The position numbers and the translations under genes are program-made. 7,698 nt of DNA from Candidatus Omnitrophota bacterium (GTDB lineage Bacteria > Omnitrophota > Gorgyraeia > Duberdicusellales > 4484-171), in NCBI GenBank assembly GCA_028717025.1, contig JAQUOR010000076.1, forward strand, positions 1 to 7,698, read 5' to 3'. Under the pieces are notes generated by a model. The model did not search any database, was not told the origin of the DNA, and saw nothing but the letters and a program-made list of their open reading frames with translations. Shown here in pieces: positions 1-6,177 of this stretch (its first letter is position 1; each line of letters opens with the position of its first letter).

Positions 1-664
1 AAAAAAAACAGGAGTTTTAATTTTACGAGGCGGTGCGTTTAAACCCCGTACATCCCCGTATACCTTTCAGGGATTAGGAGAAGAAGGCTTAAAGATCCTT
101 AAAAGTGTCGCCGAGGAGATCGGCATTTCGACGGTAACCGAAGTCATGGATACCCGGGACGTAGAATTAGTCGCACGCTACACCGACATATTGCAGATTG
201 GCGCCCGGAATATGCAGAATTTTAGCCTTCTTAAAGAGGTCGGACAGACAAAGAAGCCGGTGATACTAAAGCGGGGCCTTTCTTCGACCATAAAAGATCT
301 ATTGATGAGCGCTGAATATATTCTTTCAGAAGGAAATTTTAACGTGATATTGTGTGAGCGCGGTATTCGTACTTTCGAAGATTTTACGCGCAACACTCTT
401 GATTTAAGCGCTGTTCCTGCAGTCAAACAGCTTTCGCACCTTCCTATAATCGTTGATCCTTCGCACGCAGTAGGTAAATGGGGCATGGTTGCTCCGATGA
501 GTAAGGCTGCAATTGCCTGCGGCGCCGATGGACTCCTGATAGAGGTACATCCCAAACCGGAGGAAGCCTTAAGCGACGGGCCTCAGCAGTTATTACCCAG
601 CAACTTTGCAATGCTCATGGAAGATTTACAGAGTATTGCGAAAGCGGTAGGAAGAACGATGTGA
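1..664 (+). CDS. aroF: 3-deoxy-7-phosphoheptulonate (DAHP) synthase, AroA-beta type, 5'-truncated
   Basis: This enzyme condenses phosphoenolpyruvate with erythrose-4-phosphate, the first step of the shikimate pathway, in the cytoplasm. The reading frame is open from base 2 and gives 220 visible residues; the true start lies upstream of the window. The fragment opens with the family signature RGGAFKPRTSPY (fragment residues 9-20), followed by FQGLGEEGL. Later come TEVMD, QIGARNMQNF, ILKRG, the DPSHAVGKW block with a probable metal-ligand histidine, IEVHP with its glutamate, and LSDGPQQL with its aspartate. These fit the AroA-beta/KDO8P-synthase-like class rather than the E. coli AroG class. 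The metal-binding cysteine and any N-terminal regulatory domain would be upstream and cannot be assessed. The C-terminus is complete, ending in TGA. tyrA follows 28 nt downstream, so the first pathway step sits beside the tyrosine branch. The family call is firm; the symbol could equally be aroA or aroG by other conventions. Confidence 0.95.
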   Translation, partial: KKTGVLILRGGAFKPRTSPYTFQGLGEEGLKILKSVAEEIGISTVTEVMDTRDVELVARYTDILQIGARNMQNFSLLKEVGQTKKPVILKRGLSSTIKDLLMSAEYILSEGNFNVILCERGIRTFEDFTRNTLDLSAVPAVKQLSHLPIIVDPSHAVGKWGMVAPMSKAAIACGADGLLIEVHPKPEEALSDGPQQLLPSNFAMLMEDLQSIAKAVGRTM

Positions 665-692
665 CGCGCCCGTTCGAGGCCTTGTTTATAAT

Positions 693-1538
693 ATGAAAAC
701 AATAAAAGAGATCAAAAAAGTAGCGATTGTGGGTGTGGGGATGATGGCGGGCTCAATCGCTCTGGAACTGAAAGCGTTATTCCCGCGCGTAGAGATTTGG
801 GGTTTTGCCCGCAACCAGGCATCGTATTTAAAATTAAAAAAGCTGCACATCGTCGATGTTGTGGAAAAGGATCTGGAAAAAGTAGTAAAAAACGCAGACC
901 TGGTAATTATGGGTTTACCGGTGTATCTCATTATAGAGTACTGCCGTGCTATGGGCCCCTTTTTAAAGAGCGATGCTGTTGTGTTCGATCTCGGCAGCAC
1001 TAAAGAGCTGATAGAGAAAAGCGTCAGAAAATTTCTGCCTTCAGGCGTGGGGTTCGTCGGTTGCCACCCTTTATGCGGCAGCGAAAAGAGCGGCGCACGG
1101 TTTGCGCGGCGTAACCTTTATAAAAATTCCTTATGCATAATTACCTCACCTGCGAAAAACAGCGCAACCAGATTTGTTAAAGATATTTGGAAGGCTTTAG
1201 GTGCGCGCGTAGTATTTCTTTCGGCTACCCGGCACGATACGATACTTGCGCGGGTTTCGCACCTGCCGCACATTATTTCATTTTCCATTACTCATTGCGT
1301 ACCCCACGCATACTTAAAGTTCGGCCCGCCGAGCCTTAAAGATTTAACGCGCATATCGGATTCGCCCGCCAATGTCTGGACTGATATTTTTCTTTCCAAT
1401 AAAAAGAATATTACACGCGACATCCGTTCCTTTATAAAGGTTTTGCAACAATTTCAAAAAGCGACAGACGCGGGGGATTCTTTACAACTGGCTCGGCTCA
1501 TTACGAAAGCTAACATCAAGCACAGATACTTTTTATGA
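693..1538 (+). CDS. tyrA: Prephenate dehydrogenase
   Basis: The product oxidatively decarboxylates prephenate to 4-hydroxyphenylpyruvate using NAD(P)+, the committed step to tyrosine. The protein is 281 residues, the usual size for a stand-alone TyrA, with no chorismate mutase domain and no obvious C-terminal ACT domain. A Rossmann dinucleotide-binding loop GVGMMAGS lies at residues 14-21; the common form is GLGLIGGS, so it is slightly divergent. Catalytic-site blocks are present: DLGSTK (Ser102), CHPLCGSEKSG (His125), HDTILARVSHLPH (His190) and DLTRISDSP (Arg220). These match the serine, two histidines and arginine described for the family. The ATG at 693 keeps the Rossmann strand intact, and later in-frame starts would destroy it. 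No Shine-Dalgarno is visible: the nearest purine run, GAGG at 676-679, is 13 nt away. The stop overlaps the cmk start by 4 nt, suggesting translational coupling. Confidence 0.95.
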   Translation: MKTIKEIKKVAIVGVGMMAGSIALELKALFPRVEIWGFARNQASYLKLKKLHIVDVVEKDLEKVVKNADLVIMGLPVYLIIEYCRAMGPFLKSDAVVFDLGSTKELIEKSVRKFLPSGVGFVGCHPLCGSEKSGARFARRNLYKNSLCIITSPAKNSATRFVKDIWKALGARVVFLSATRHDTILARVSHLPHIISFSITHCVPHAYLKFGPPSLKDLTRISDSPANVWTDIFLSNKKNITRDIRSFIKVLQQFQKATDAGDSLQLARLITKANIKHRYFL

Positions 1539-2176
1539 TTATTGCGATAGACGGCCCCGCTGGTTCAGGAAAAACTACCGTTGCCAAACGATTAAGCGCG
1601 CAACTCAACATTTCTTACCTCGACACGGGTGCAACCTACCGGGCATTAACGCTTAAAGCACTTACCATGGGGGTGAATTTAGAGGACGAAGCAGCGCTGG
1701 CGCACATTGCCAAGACCCTCAATCTAAGAATCGAGAAAGAAAAGATCTACCTTGACGATAAAGACGTGCGCAACGAAATACGTACCCCCCTTATCGACAA
1801 GAATATATCGGCGATTGTCGCGCATGCATCGGTACGCGAAGTAATGGTCGATCTGCAAAGACGTCTGGCAAAAAATAACGATTTTGTAGTAGAAGGTAGA
1901 GATATCACCACCGTTGTTTTTCCCGGCGCAGAGTTTAAATTTTATCTTGATGCGGATTTTACGGTGCGCAGCCTTCGGCGTTTTGCTGAATTGCAACAAA
2001 AGAATGCGGGTATTGGTTTAGAGGAATTGAGCAAGGACCTACAGCAAAGAGACGATAGTGATAAAAACCGCAAGGTCGGCCCCCTACGCTTAAGCCCCGA
2101 CGCTACCTACATCGATACGACACACTTAAATATTGATGAGGTTATTGCAACCCTTGTACGGTTAATACAAAAGTAA
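1535..2176 (+). CDS. cmk: Cytidylate (CMP/dCMP) kinase
   Basis: This cytoplasmic kinase phosphorylates CMP and dCMP with ATP, feeding RNA, DNA and CDP-diacylglycerol synthesis. It is 213 residues, close to the usual 215-230. It starts directly with the P-loop GPAGSGKTT (residues 7-15), so the start is well fixed. It then shows DTGATYRALT (30-39, the CMP-site region), VVEGRDITTVVFP (118-130; most relatives have GRDIGTVVFP), and the lid segment QRDDSDKNR (171-179). Arg172, Asp176 and Arg179 in the lid have the spacing of the E. coli nucleotide-binding residues. PLRLSPDATYIDTT follows near the C-terminus. The ATG overlaps the tyrA stop as ATGA, with no Shine-Dalgarno, so translation is probably coupled. 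lepA follows after only 5 nt. In many bacteria aroA (EPSP synthase) lies between tyrA and cmk; here it does not. Confidence 0.96.
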   Translation: MIIAIDGPAGSGKTTVAKRLSAQLNISYLDTGATYRALTLKALTMGVNLEDEAALAHIAKTLNLRIEKEKIYLDDKDVRNEIRTPLIDKNISAIVAHASVREVMVDLQRRLAKNNDFVVEGRDITTVVFPGAEFKFYLDADFTVRSLRRFAELQQKNAGIGLEELSKDLQQRDDSDKNRKVGPLRLSPDATYIDTTHLNIDEVIATLVRLIQK

Positions 2177-2181
2177 ATGCT

Positions 2182-3984
2182 ATGGAAAATAACCAGGGAC
2201 ATATAAGAAATTTTTGTATCATCGCGCACATCGATCACGGTAAATCCACGCTCGCCGACAGATTCCTGCAGCTTACCGGTGCGATAGAGGAGCGTAAACT
2301 ATCCGAACAGATGCTTGATAGCATGGAGTTAGAGCGCGAGAGAGGCATTACCATTAAGGCAAAGGCCGTGCGCTTAAAATTTCCCTATCAGGGCAAAGAA
2401 TATATTTTAAATCTCATTGATACGCCGGGTCATGTTGATTTTACCTATGAAGTAAGTAAGTCGCTTAAAGCCTGTGAAGGGGCGATTCTTTTGGTTGATG
2501 CTTCACAAGGAGTTGAGGCGCAAACGGTTGCGAATTTCTATCTGGCGCTTGAGAGCAATTTGAAGATCATCCCTGTGATCAACAAAATAGATCTACCCAA
2601 CGCTAACGTTGAGCGGACCACGGAACAGCTCTGCGATATCTTCGGCTTTAAAAAAGAGGAAATCACGCTTGTCTCGGCAAAAGCAGGCAGCGGCGCGCAG
2701 GAAGTTTTAGAAAGAGTAATCAAAGAAATGCCTGCGCCTGAAGGTGAGGAGAACGCTCCCTTAAAGGCAATCCTTTTTGATTCGATGTTTGATTCTTACC
2801 GCGGTGTCGTGCTTTTCCTGCGAGTCTTTGACGGGAAACTAAGCGTGGGGGATACTATCCTTTTTATGCATACTAATAAGACTTATACTATTGAAGAAGC
2901 CGGCGTATTTTTGCCCGCAGCGCAGAAGAAAGATAATCTTGCCGGCGGTGAAGTAGGATACATCTGCTGCAACATGCGCAATCCCGAAGAGGTGGATCTG
3001 GGGGATACTATCACGTTTCCTGCTAACCCGACGCAGAAGCCCTTTGAGGGATATAAAAAAATACCTCCGATGGTTTTTTGCGGCATATTTCCTTCTAATC
3101 CCGCAGACTACCCGCTTTTACGTACGGCAATAGAAAAATTACGTTTGTCTGATCCTTCATTTGTATTCGAGCCGGATAACTTAGGAGCGCTTGGATATGG
3201 GTTTCGTTGCGGCTTCCTTGGGCTTTTGCACATGGAAATCGTGCAGGAGCGGCTTGAGCGCGAATTTAATTTAGACCTCATTCTTACTTCTCCTAACGTA
3301 ATGTATAAGGTTAAAAAGAGGGATGGTGAAGCAATCGATGTCGCGACCCCTCACGATCTTCCTGATCCCTCGAGCATAGAAGAGGTATCGGAGCCCTTTG
3401 TGAAAGCAACCATTATTGCTCCTATTGAAGAACTCGATTCCATATGCGAATTGTCAAAGGGCCGCAGAGGTACCTTTATTAAGATGGATTATCTTGGCAA
3501 AGACCGTTTAAGCATCGTGTTTGAACTGCCGCTGGCTGAGATTATTATTGATTTTTACGATAGAATAAAGTCATTGACCAAAGGTTACGGATCGCTGGAT
3601 TATGAATTTATCGGGTATCGGCCGACTGAAGTCGTAAAAATCGACATACTTTTAAATCATAAAAAAATCGAGGCATTTTCTATACTCGTGTATAAAGGAA
3701 AAATGGATATAAAAGCGCGCGCAGTGGTGGAGAAGCTTGGAGAATTGATCCCGCGCCAGCAGTATGAAATAAGTATTCAGGCAGCCATAGGCGGCAAGAT
3801 CATTGCGTCCGAACGAATTTCGGCACTGCGTAAAAACGTGACTGCGAAGTGTTATGGAGGCGATATCTCCCGTAAACGTAAACTCTGGGAGAAGCAGAAA
3901 GAGGGCAAGAAAAGAATGAAACAAGTAGGTAATATTACCATTCCCCAGGGAGCGTTTTTGGAAGTTTTACGATCCGCGGCTTGA
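2182..3984 (+). CDS. lepA: Elongation factor 4 (LepA), ribosome-associated translational GTPase
   Basis: LepA/EF4 is a translational GTPase that acts on the 70S ribosome, with roles proposed in back-translocation, initiation or 30S assembly. The protein is 600 residues, the family norm. The GTPase motifs are complete: AHIDHGKST (15-23), ERGITIK (53-59), DTPGH (80-84), NKID (134-137) and the G5 segment VSAKAG. Domain II and the EF-G-like domains follow, including FCGIFP, GALGYGFRCGFLGLLHMEI and the ELPLAEIIIDFYDRIKSLTKG block. The LepA-specific C-terminal domain ends with AKCYGGDISRKRKLWEKQK and GKKRMKQVGNITIPQGAF, which separates it from EF-G. Within that domain the usual His-Arg of the (I/V)(T/V)HR stretch is replaced by Tyr504-Lys505. 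The start is 5 nt after the cmk stop, with no Shine-Dalgarno. lepB follows, as in the E. coli lep operon. Confidence 0.98.
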   Translation: MENNQGHIRNFCIIAHIDHGKSTLADRFLQLTGAIEERKLSEQMLDSMELERERGITIKAKAVRLKFPYQGKEYILNLIDTPGHVDFTYEVSKSLKACEGAILLVDASQGVEAQTVANFYLALESNLKIIPVINKIDLPNANVERTTEQLCDIFGFKKEEITLVSAKAGSGAQEVLERVIKEMPAPEGEENAPLKAILFDSMFDSYRGVVLFLRVFDGKLSVGDTILFMHTNKTYTIEEAGVFLPAAQKKDNLAGGEVGYICCNMRNPEEVDLGDTITFPANPTQKPFEGYKKIPPMVFCGIFPSNPADYPLLRTAIEKLRLSDPSFVFEPDNLGALGYGFRCGFLGLLHMEIVQERLEREFNLDLILTSPNVMYKVKKRDGEAIDVATPHDLPDPSSIEEVSEPFVKATIIAPIEELDSICELSKGRRGTFIKMDYLGKDRLSIVFELPLAEIIIDFYDRIKSLTKGYGSLDYEFIGYRPTEVVKIDILLNHKKIEAFSILVYKGKMDIKARAVVEKLGELIPRQQYEISIQAAIGGKIIASERISALRKNVTAKCYGGDISRKRKLWEKQKEGKKRMKQVGNITIPQGAFLEVLRSAA

Positions 3985-4008
3985 ACTTTTTTAGTTTTAG
4001 TGTATGAT
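3981..4008 (+). promoter_or_regulatory. Candidate sigma-70-like promoter for lepB
   Basis: A TTGAAC box (3981-3986) overlaps the lepA stop codon and is followed by a 16-nt T-rich spacer and a TATGAT box (4003-4008). The predicted transcription start would fall at about 4014-4017, essentially on the lepB ATG at 4017, implying little or no 5' leader. The boxes have one or two mismatches to consensus, in AT-rich sequence where such matches arise easily, so this is a suggestion only. Confidence 0.4.
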
Positions 4009-4016
4009 TATAGACC

Positions 4017-4601
4017 ATGGATGAACGAAAACAAAAAGTAAAACAGCTGATCAAGGAGTGGGGCGAGTCGATCGTCGTTGCGGTAGCGCTTGCGGTATTT
4101 GTGCGTACCTTTTTCTTCCAGATTTACAAGATACCCACTACTTCAATGGTCCCTACGCTTATGCCGGGAGACAAGATCTTTGTAAGTAAACTTGTCTATG
4201 GGCCCAAAGTTCCTTTTACCTCTCTTCGTATCCATGGCTTCGGACATCCGCGCCGGGGAGACGTGGTGGTTTTTGTCCCTCCGCACGACAGGAAAAAATT
4301 CTACATAAAACGATTGATAGCTATCGCCGGCGACCGTCTCCTCATTAAAGACGGAAACCTTTACCTTAACGGAAAAATAGTGGCTGATCCGCGGATCGCG
4401 CGCAATTATTATTATAACCAGGGTGATTTCGGCAAGGACGATCAGGAGTTTACGATTCCGCCCGGGAAATACTTTTTACTCGGTGACAACAGCATTGCAT
4501 CTGCAGACAGCCGGTTTTGGGGTTTTGTCGACGAACCGGACATCGTCGGTAAAGCAATTTTCTTATGGTGGCCCGCGAAAAGAATCGGGATGATAGAATA
4601 G
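4017..4601 (+). CDS. lepB: Signal peptidase I
   Basis: This membrane-anchored serine protease removes signal peptides from secreted proteins on the outer face of the cytoplasmic membrane. The protein is 194 residues, a compact form typical of many bacteria. A single hydrophobic anchor spans about residues 17-37. The catalytic serine is Ser43 in PTTSMVPTL, and the general-base lysine is Lys98 in FYIKRLIAIAGD. The conserved GDNSIASADSRFWG block is at 156-169, and GKAIFLWWP closes the fold. The inserted segment of about 40 residues before the GDNS block (YLNGK to PPGKYFLLGD) matches the normal family layout. ATG 4017 is chosen because the anchor and a positive-rich cytoplasmic tail follow it; an ATG at 4021 is out of frame. 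There is no Shine-Dalgarno. lepA lies 32 nt upstream and pgsA 38 nt downstream. Confidence 0.96.
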   Translation: MDERKQKVKQLIKEWGESIVVAVALAVFVRTFFFQIYKIPTTSMVPTLMPGDKIFVSKLVYGPKVPFTSLRIHGFGHPRRGDVVVFVPPHDRKKFYIKRLIAIAGDRLLIKDGNLYLNGKIVADPRIARNYYYNQGDFGKDDQEFTIPPGKYFLLGDNSIASADSRFWGFVDEPDIVGKAIFLWWPAKRIGMIE

Positions 4602-4639
4602 ACTATTTACCGGCCATGCATTTGTAAGAGAATGTAAAT

Positions 4640-5218
4640 ATGAGTTTTGCGGATAAATTATCGTTATTGAGGATTTTACTTATACCCGTCTTCGTTTCCC
4701 TCCTTTTTTATTACAACGCACAACATCTCTATTTAAAATATGTTATTGTTTCGATTTTTACGCTCGCTGTCCTGACCGATTTTTTTGATGGTTTTGTCGC
4801 GCGCCTAAAGAAAGAAAAGTCGAAAATCGGAGAAGTCATCGACCCCTTGGCGGATAAGTTGCTTCTTTTAACCGCCTTTATCTGCCTCTACGGTTTACGA
4901 CGGACACTGCCTTTCAATGCGACAAATTCCATTCCCCTCTACGTGGTATTGGTAGTCGTCAGCCGGGATCTGATTATACTTTTAGGAGTGCTTATCCTGT
5001 ATTTTTTAAAAATCGAGATCCCCATTGCGCCTTCTGTCTGGGGAAAGCTGACCACATTTTTCCAGATGTTCACCATTTTGTGTGTGCTTATAGATATTCC
5101 CGTGGTAATCCCTTATATCTGGAACTTAGCAGTAGCTTTTACGCTTGTTTCAGGAATTGGGTATTTTATGCGAGGAGTACGTGCTATCAATGTTAAAACT
5201 AATTCTACCCGCCCTTAG
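4640..5218 (+). CDS. pgsA: CDP-diacylglycerol--glycerol-3-phosphate 3-phosphatidyltransferase (phosphatidylglycerophosphate synthase)
   Basis: This integral membrane enzyme transfers the phosphatidyl group from CDP-diacylglycerol to glycerol-3-phosphate, giving phosphatidylglycerophosphate, the precursor of phosphatidylglycerol and cardiolipin. The protein is 192 residues with several hydrophobic segments. The CDP-alcohol phosphotransferase motif D-x2-D-G-x2-A-R-x8-G-x3-D-x3-D is complete: Asp47, Asp50, Gly51, Ala54, Arg55, Gly64, Asp68 and Asp72. The N-terminal DKLSLLRILLIPVF matches the (N)KLTLLRI opening of PgsA proteins, favouring PgsA over the phosphatidylserine or cardiolipin synthases that share the motif. 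The ATG at 4640 has only a weak purine stretch upstream. The last 29 nt overlap plsY, which supplies phosphatidate upstream in the same pathway. A different polar headgroup acceptor cannot be fully excluded from motifs alone. Confidence 0.9.
   Translation: MSFADKLSLLRILLIPVFVSLLFYYNAQHLYLKYVIVSIFTLAVLTDFFDGFVARLKKEKSKIGEVIDPLADKLLLLTAFICLYGLRRTLPFNATNSIPLYVVLVVVSRDLIILLGVLILYFLKIEIPIAPSVWGKLTTFFQMFTILCVLIDIPVVIPYIWNLAVAFTLVSGIGYFMRGVRAINVKTNSTRP
5172..5177 (+). promoter_or_regulatory. Shine-Dalgarno sequence of plsY, inside pgsA
   Basis: GAGGAG lies within the 3' end of pgsA, 12 nt before the plsY ATG at 5190. The spacing is somewhat long, but an in-frame GTG at 5181 would be only 3 nt away, too close. 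The site supports initiation near 5190 rather than at the far upstream in-frame TTG at 5145. Confidence 0.5.
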
Positions 5219-5798
5219 CTATTGTTCCGGCAGTATCCCCTTTGGATTTATTATTACACGCTGTGTCAAAAAAATCGATATCCGCCAGTTTGGTTCCGGC
5301 AATATCGGCGCCACCAACGTCGTAAGGGTTTTAGGCAAAAAATGGGGCATTGTTGTGTTTGCGCTCGATTTCCTAAAATCGTTCATACCTATACTGCTGG
5401 CACGATTTATTCTGTCCCTTGCATCCAGCGATAATTATATTTTTGTCCTTATGGCCATTGCAGCGGTCTGCGGGCACAGCTGGACTCCTTTTTTAAATTT
5501 TAAAGGCGGTAAGGGGGTTGCCACAAGCTTAGGGGGCATGGTAGCCTTAAGTTTTATCTATCCAAAGCTCTCTATTGTTATCTTCATTGCTCTGGTTGCG
5601 TTCGTCGTCGTTTTTTATATTTCCCGCTACGTTTCCCTGGCTTCGCTTATCGCGGTTAGCGTATTTTTTATAGTATCAGTGGTAATTTTGAAAGAAATCG
5701 AGCTTAAAATTCTTTCGTTTTTTCTTTTTTCCCTCATTGCCATCCGCCATGCAAAAAATATTAAGAATCTGCTCGCTAAAAAAGAACAGCGTTTCTAA
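5190..5798 (+). CDS. plsY: Acyl-phosphate:glycerol-3-phosphate acyltransferase
   Basis: PlsY is a polytopic membrane enzyme that acylates glycerol-3-phosphate from acyl-phosphate, giving lysophosphatidate, the first step of phospholipid synthesis in most bacteria; it normally works with PlsX. From the ATG at 5190 the protein is 202 residues, the usual length. It has the three family motif regions: SGSIPFG (13-19) followed by GSGNIGATNVVR (35-46), GHSWTPFLNFKGGKGVAT (95-112), and RYVSLASL (146-153) with the terminal IRHAKNIKNLL. About five hydrophobic segments lie between them. The open frame extends to a TTG at 5145, but the added residues are not hydrophobic like PlsY N-termini, so 5190 is preferred. 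It overlaps pgsA by 29 nt, and both enzymes use glycerol-3-phosphate. A 383-nt non-coding gap follows before recA. Confidence 0.95.
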   Translation: MLKLILPALSYCSGSIPFGFIITRCVKKIDIRQFGSGNIGATNVVRVLGKKWGIVVFALDFLKSFIPILLARFILSLASSDNYIFVLMAIAAVCGHSWTPFLNFKGGKGVATSLGGMVALSFIYPKLSIVIFIALVAFVVVFYISRYVSLASLIAVSVFFIVSVVILKEIELKILSFFLFSLIAIRHAKNIKNLLAKKEQRF

Positions 5799-5847
5799 TC
5801 GCAAAATTAAAATATTTGTTCACTTTTTGGAGAAAAAATACTATTTT

Positions 5848-5939
5848 TACACCGCAAAGAACGCAAAGGGAGCAGAAAGGCATAAAAAAGCAGCAGAATG
5901 TCTTTGCGCTTTTGCGGAATTTCGCGGTTTTGCGGTGTA
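5848..5939. repeat. Imperfect inverted repeat of GCAAAG/TTTGCG units (REP/MITE-like)
   Basis: The outer arms TACACCGCAAA (5848-5858) and TTTGCGGTGTA (5929-5939) are perfect reverse complements over 11 bp. An inner pair, CGCAAAG (5862-5868) and CTTTGCG (5902-5908), adds 7 bp. The right arm carries two extra degenerate units (TTTTGCGG near 5910, TTTCGCGG near 5920), so it is 17 nt longer between the paired blocks than the left arm. It lies 50 nt after the plsY stop. It could fold in RNA or as a cruciform, but there is no T-run suited to an intrinsic terminator. It may be a dispersed repeat family; copy number cannot be judged here. Confidence 0.65.
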
Positions 5940-6008
5940 GAAAGGGATGCTTTCAATCTAAACATTTCAAATCAAGAATGTCATTTTTTCTGCCGTTTTT
6001 CTTAGTGT

Positions 6009-6037
6009 TTGACAGCACAAAAAGCCAAAGGTATAAT
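6009..6037 (+). promoter_or_regulatory. Consensus sigma-70-type promoter of recA
   Basis: TTGACA at 6009-6014 and TATAAT at 6032-6037 are both perfect consensus hexamers separated by the optimal 17 nt. Transcription would start near 6044, giving a recA leader of about 138 nt that includes the 6074-6120 palindrome. No clear LexA operator of the GAAC-N4-GTTC or CTGT-N8-ACAG type overlaps it. Housekeeping sigma usage is inferred from the match alone. Confidence 0.8.
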
Positions 6038-6053
6038 CGAATAAAATTAGAAG

Positions 6054-6067
6054 CGGAACAACGCAGA
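6054..6067 (+). repeat. Direct repeat, left copy (flanks palindrome)
   Basis: CGGAACAACGCAGA recurs with one mismatch as CGGAACAACACAGA at 6119-6132. The two copies are 65 nt apart (start to start) and bracket the nested palindrome. They resemble a target-site duplication or a local tandem duplication. Confidence 0.6.
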
Positions 6068-6073
6068 ACAAAA

Positions 6074-6120
6074 CGTCCGCCTCAGCTTAAGCTGAGGCGA
6101 GATCTCGCCGAAGGCGGACG
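6074..6120. repeat. Nested palindrome in the recA leader (three-way-junction-like)
   Basis: The outer arms CGTCCGCCT (6074-6082) and AGGCGGACG (6112-6120) pair perfectly over 9 bp. Between them are two further perfect palindromes: CCTCAGCTTAAGCTGAGG (6080-6097, 18 bp) and GGCGAGATCTCGCC (6096-6109, 14 bp). The outer stem plus two inner hairpins can form a cloverleaf or three-way junction, with a few bases shared between alternative pairings. A competing short hairpin CGCC-GAA-GGCG (6106-6116) is also possible. It is not followed by a T-run, so an intrinsic terminator is unlikely. It lies downstream of the predicted recA transcription start and would be transcribed. Confidence 0.75.
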
Positions 6121-6132
6121 GAACAACACAGA
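6119..6132 (+). repeat. Direct repeat, right copy (flanks palindrome)
   Basis: CGGAACAACACAGA matches the left copy at 6054-6067 in 13 of 14 positions. Its first two bases (6119-6120) overlap the outer right arm of the palindrome. Confidence 0.6.
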
Positions 6133-6171
6133 CGGCGTAAACCCGCGTAAATATCCGCTTCTATTATTTAA

Positions 6172-6177
6172 AGGAGG
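6172..6177 (+). promoter_or_regulatory. Strong Shine-Dalgarno sequence of recA
   Basis: AGGAGG within AAGGAGGAGAG lies just before the ATG at 6182. It is the strongest ribosome binding site in the window and fixes the recA start, excluding the long upstream in-frame extension to 5816. Confidence 0.9.

Noticed and set aside
687..692. TATAAT directly before the tyrA ATG, as a promoter
   Set aside because: Transcription would begin inside the gene after the start codon, and there is no -35 box at the right distance.
5145..5189. TTG start for plsY at 5145
   Set aside because: It adds 15 non-hydrophobic residues not typical of PlsY; the ATG at 5190 gives the usual length and N-terminus.
5848..5939. 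Intrinsic terminator for plsY
   Set aside because: The stem is long and interrupted with a loop of about 33 nt, and no T-run follows it.
5848..5939. CRISPR-like repeat array
   Set aside because: Units are 6-9 nt, degenerate and inverted, without uniform repeats or spacers.
5737..5940. 67-residue open frame covering the end of plsY and the inverted repeat
   Set aside because: It overlaps plsY out of frame and then translates the GCAAAG repeat into low-complexity sequence; no ribosome binding site or family resemblance.
6005..6020. Possible SOS box around TGT-N8-ACA overlapping the recA -35 region
   Set aside because: Only three bases per half-site match and the symmetry does not extend, so it is not distinguishable from chance.
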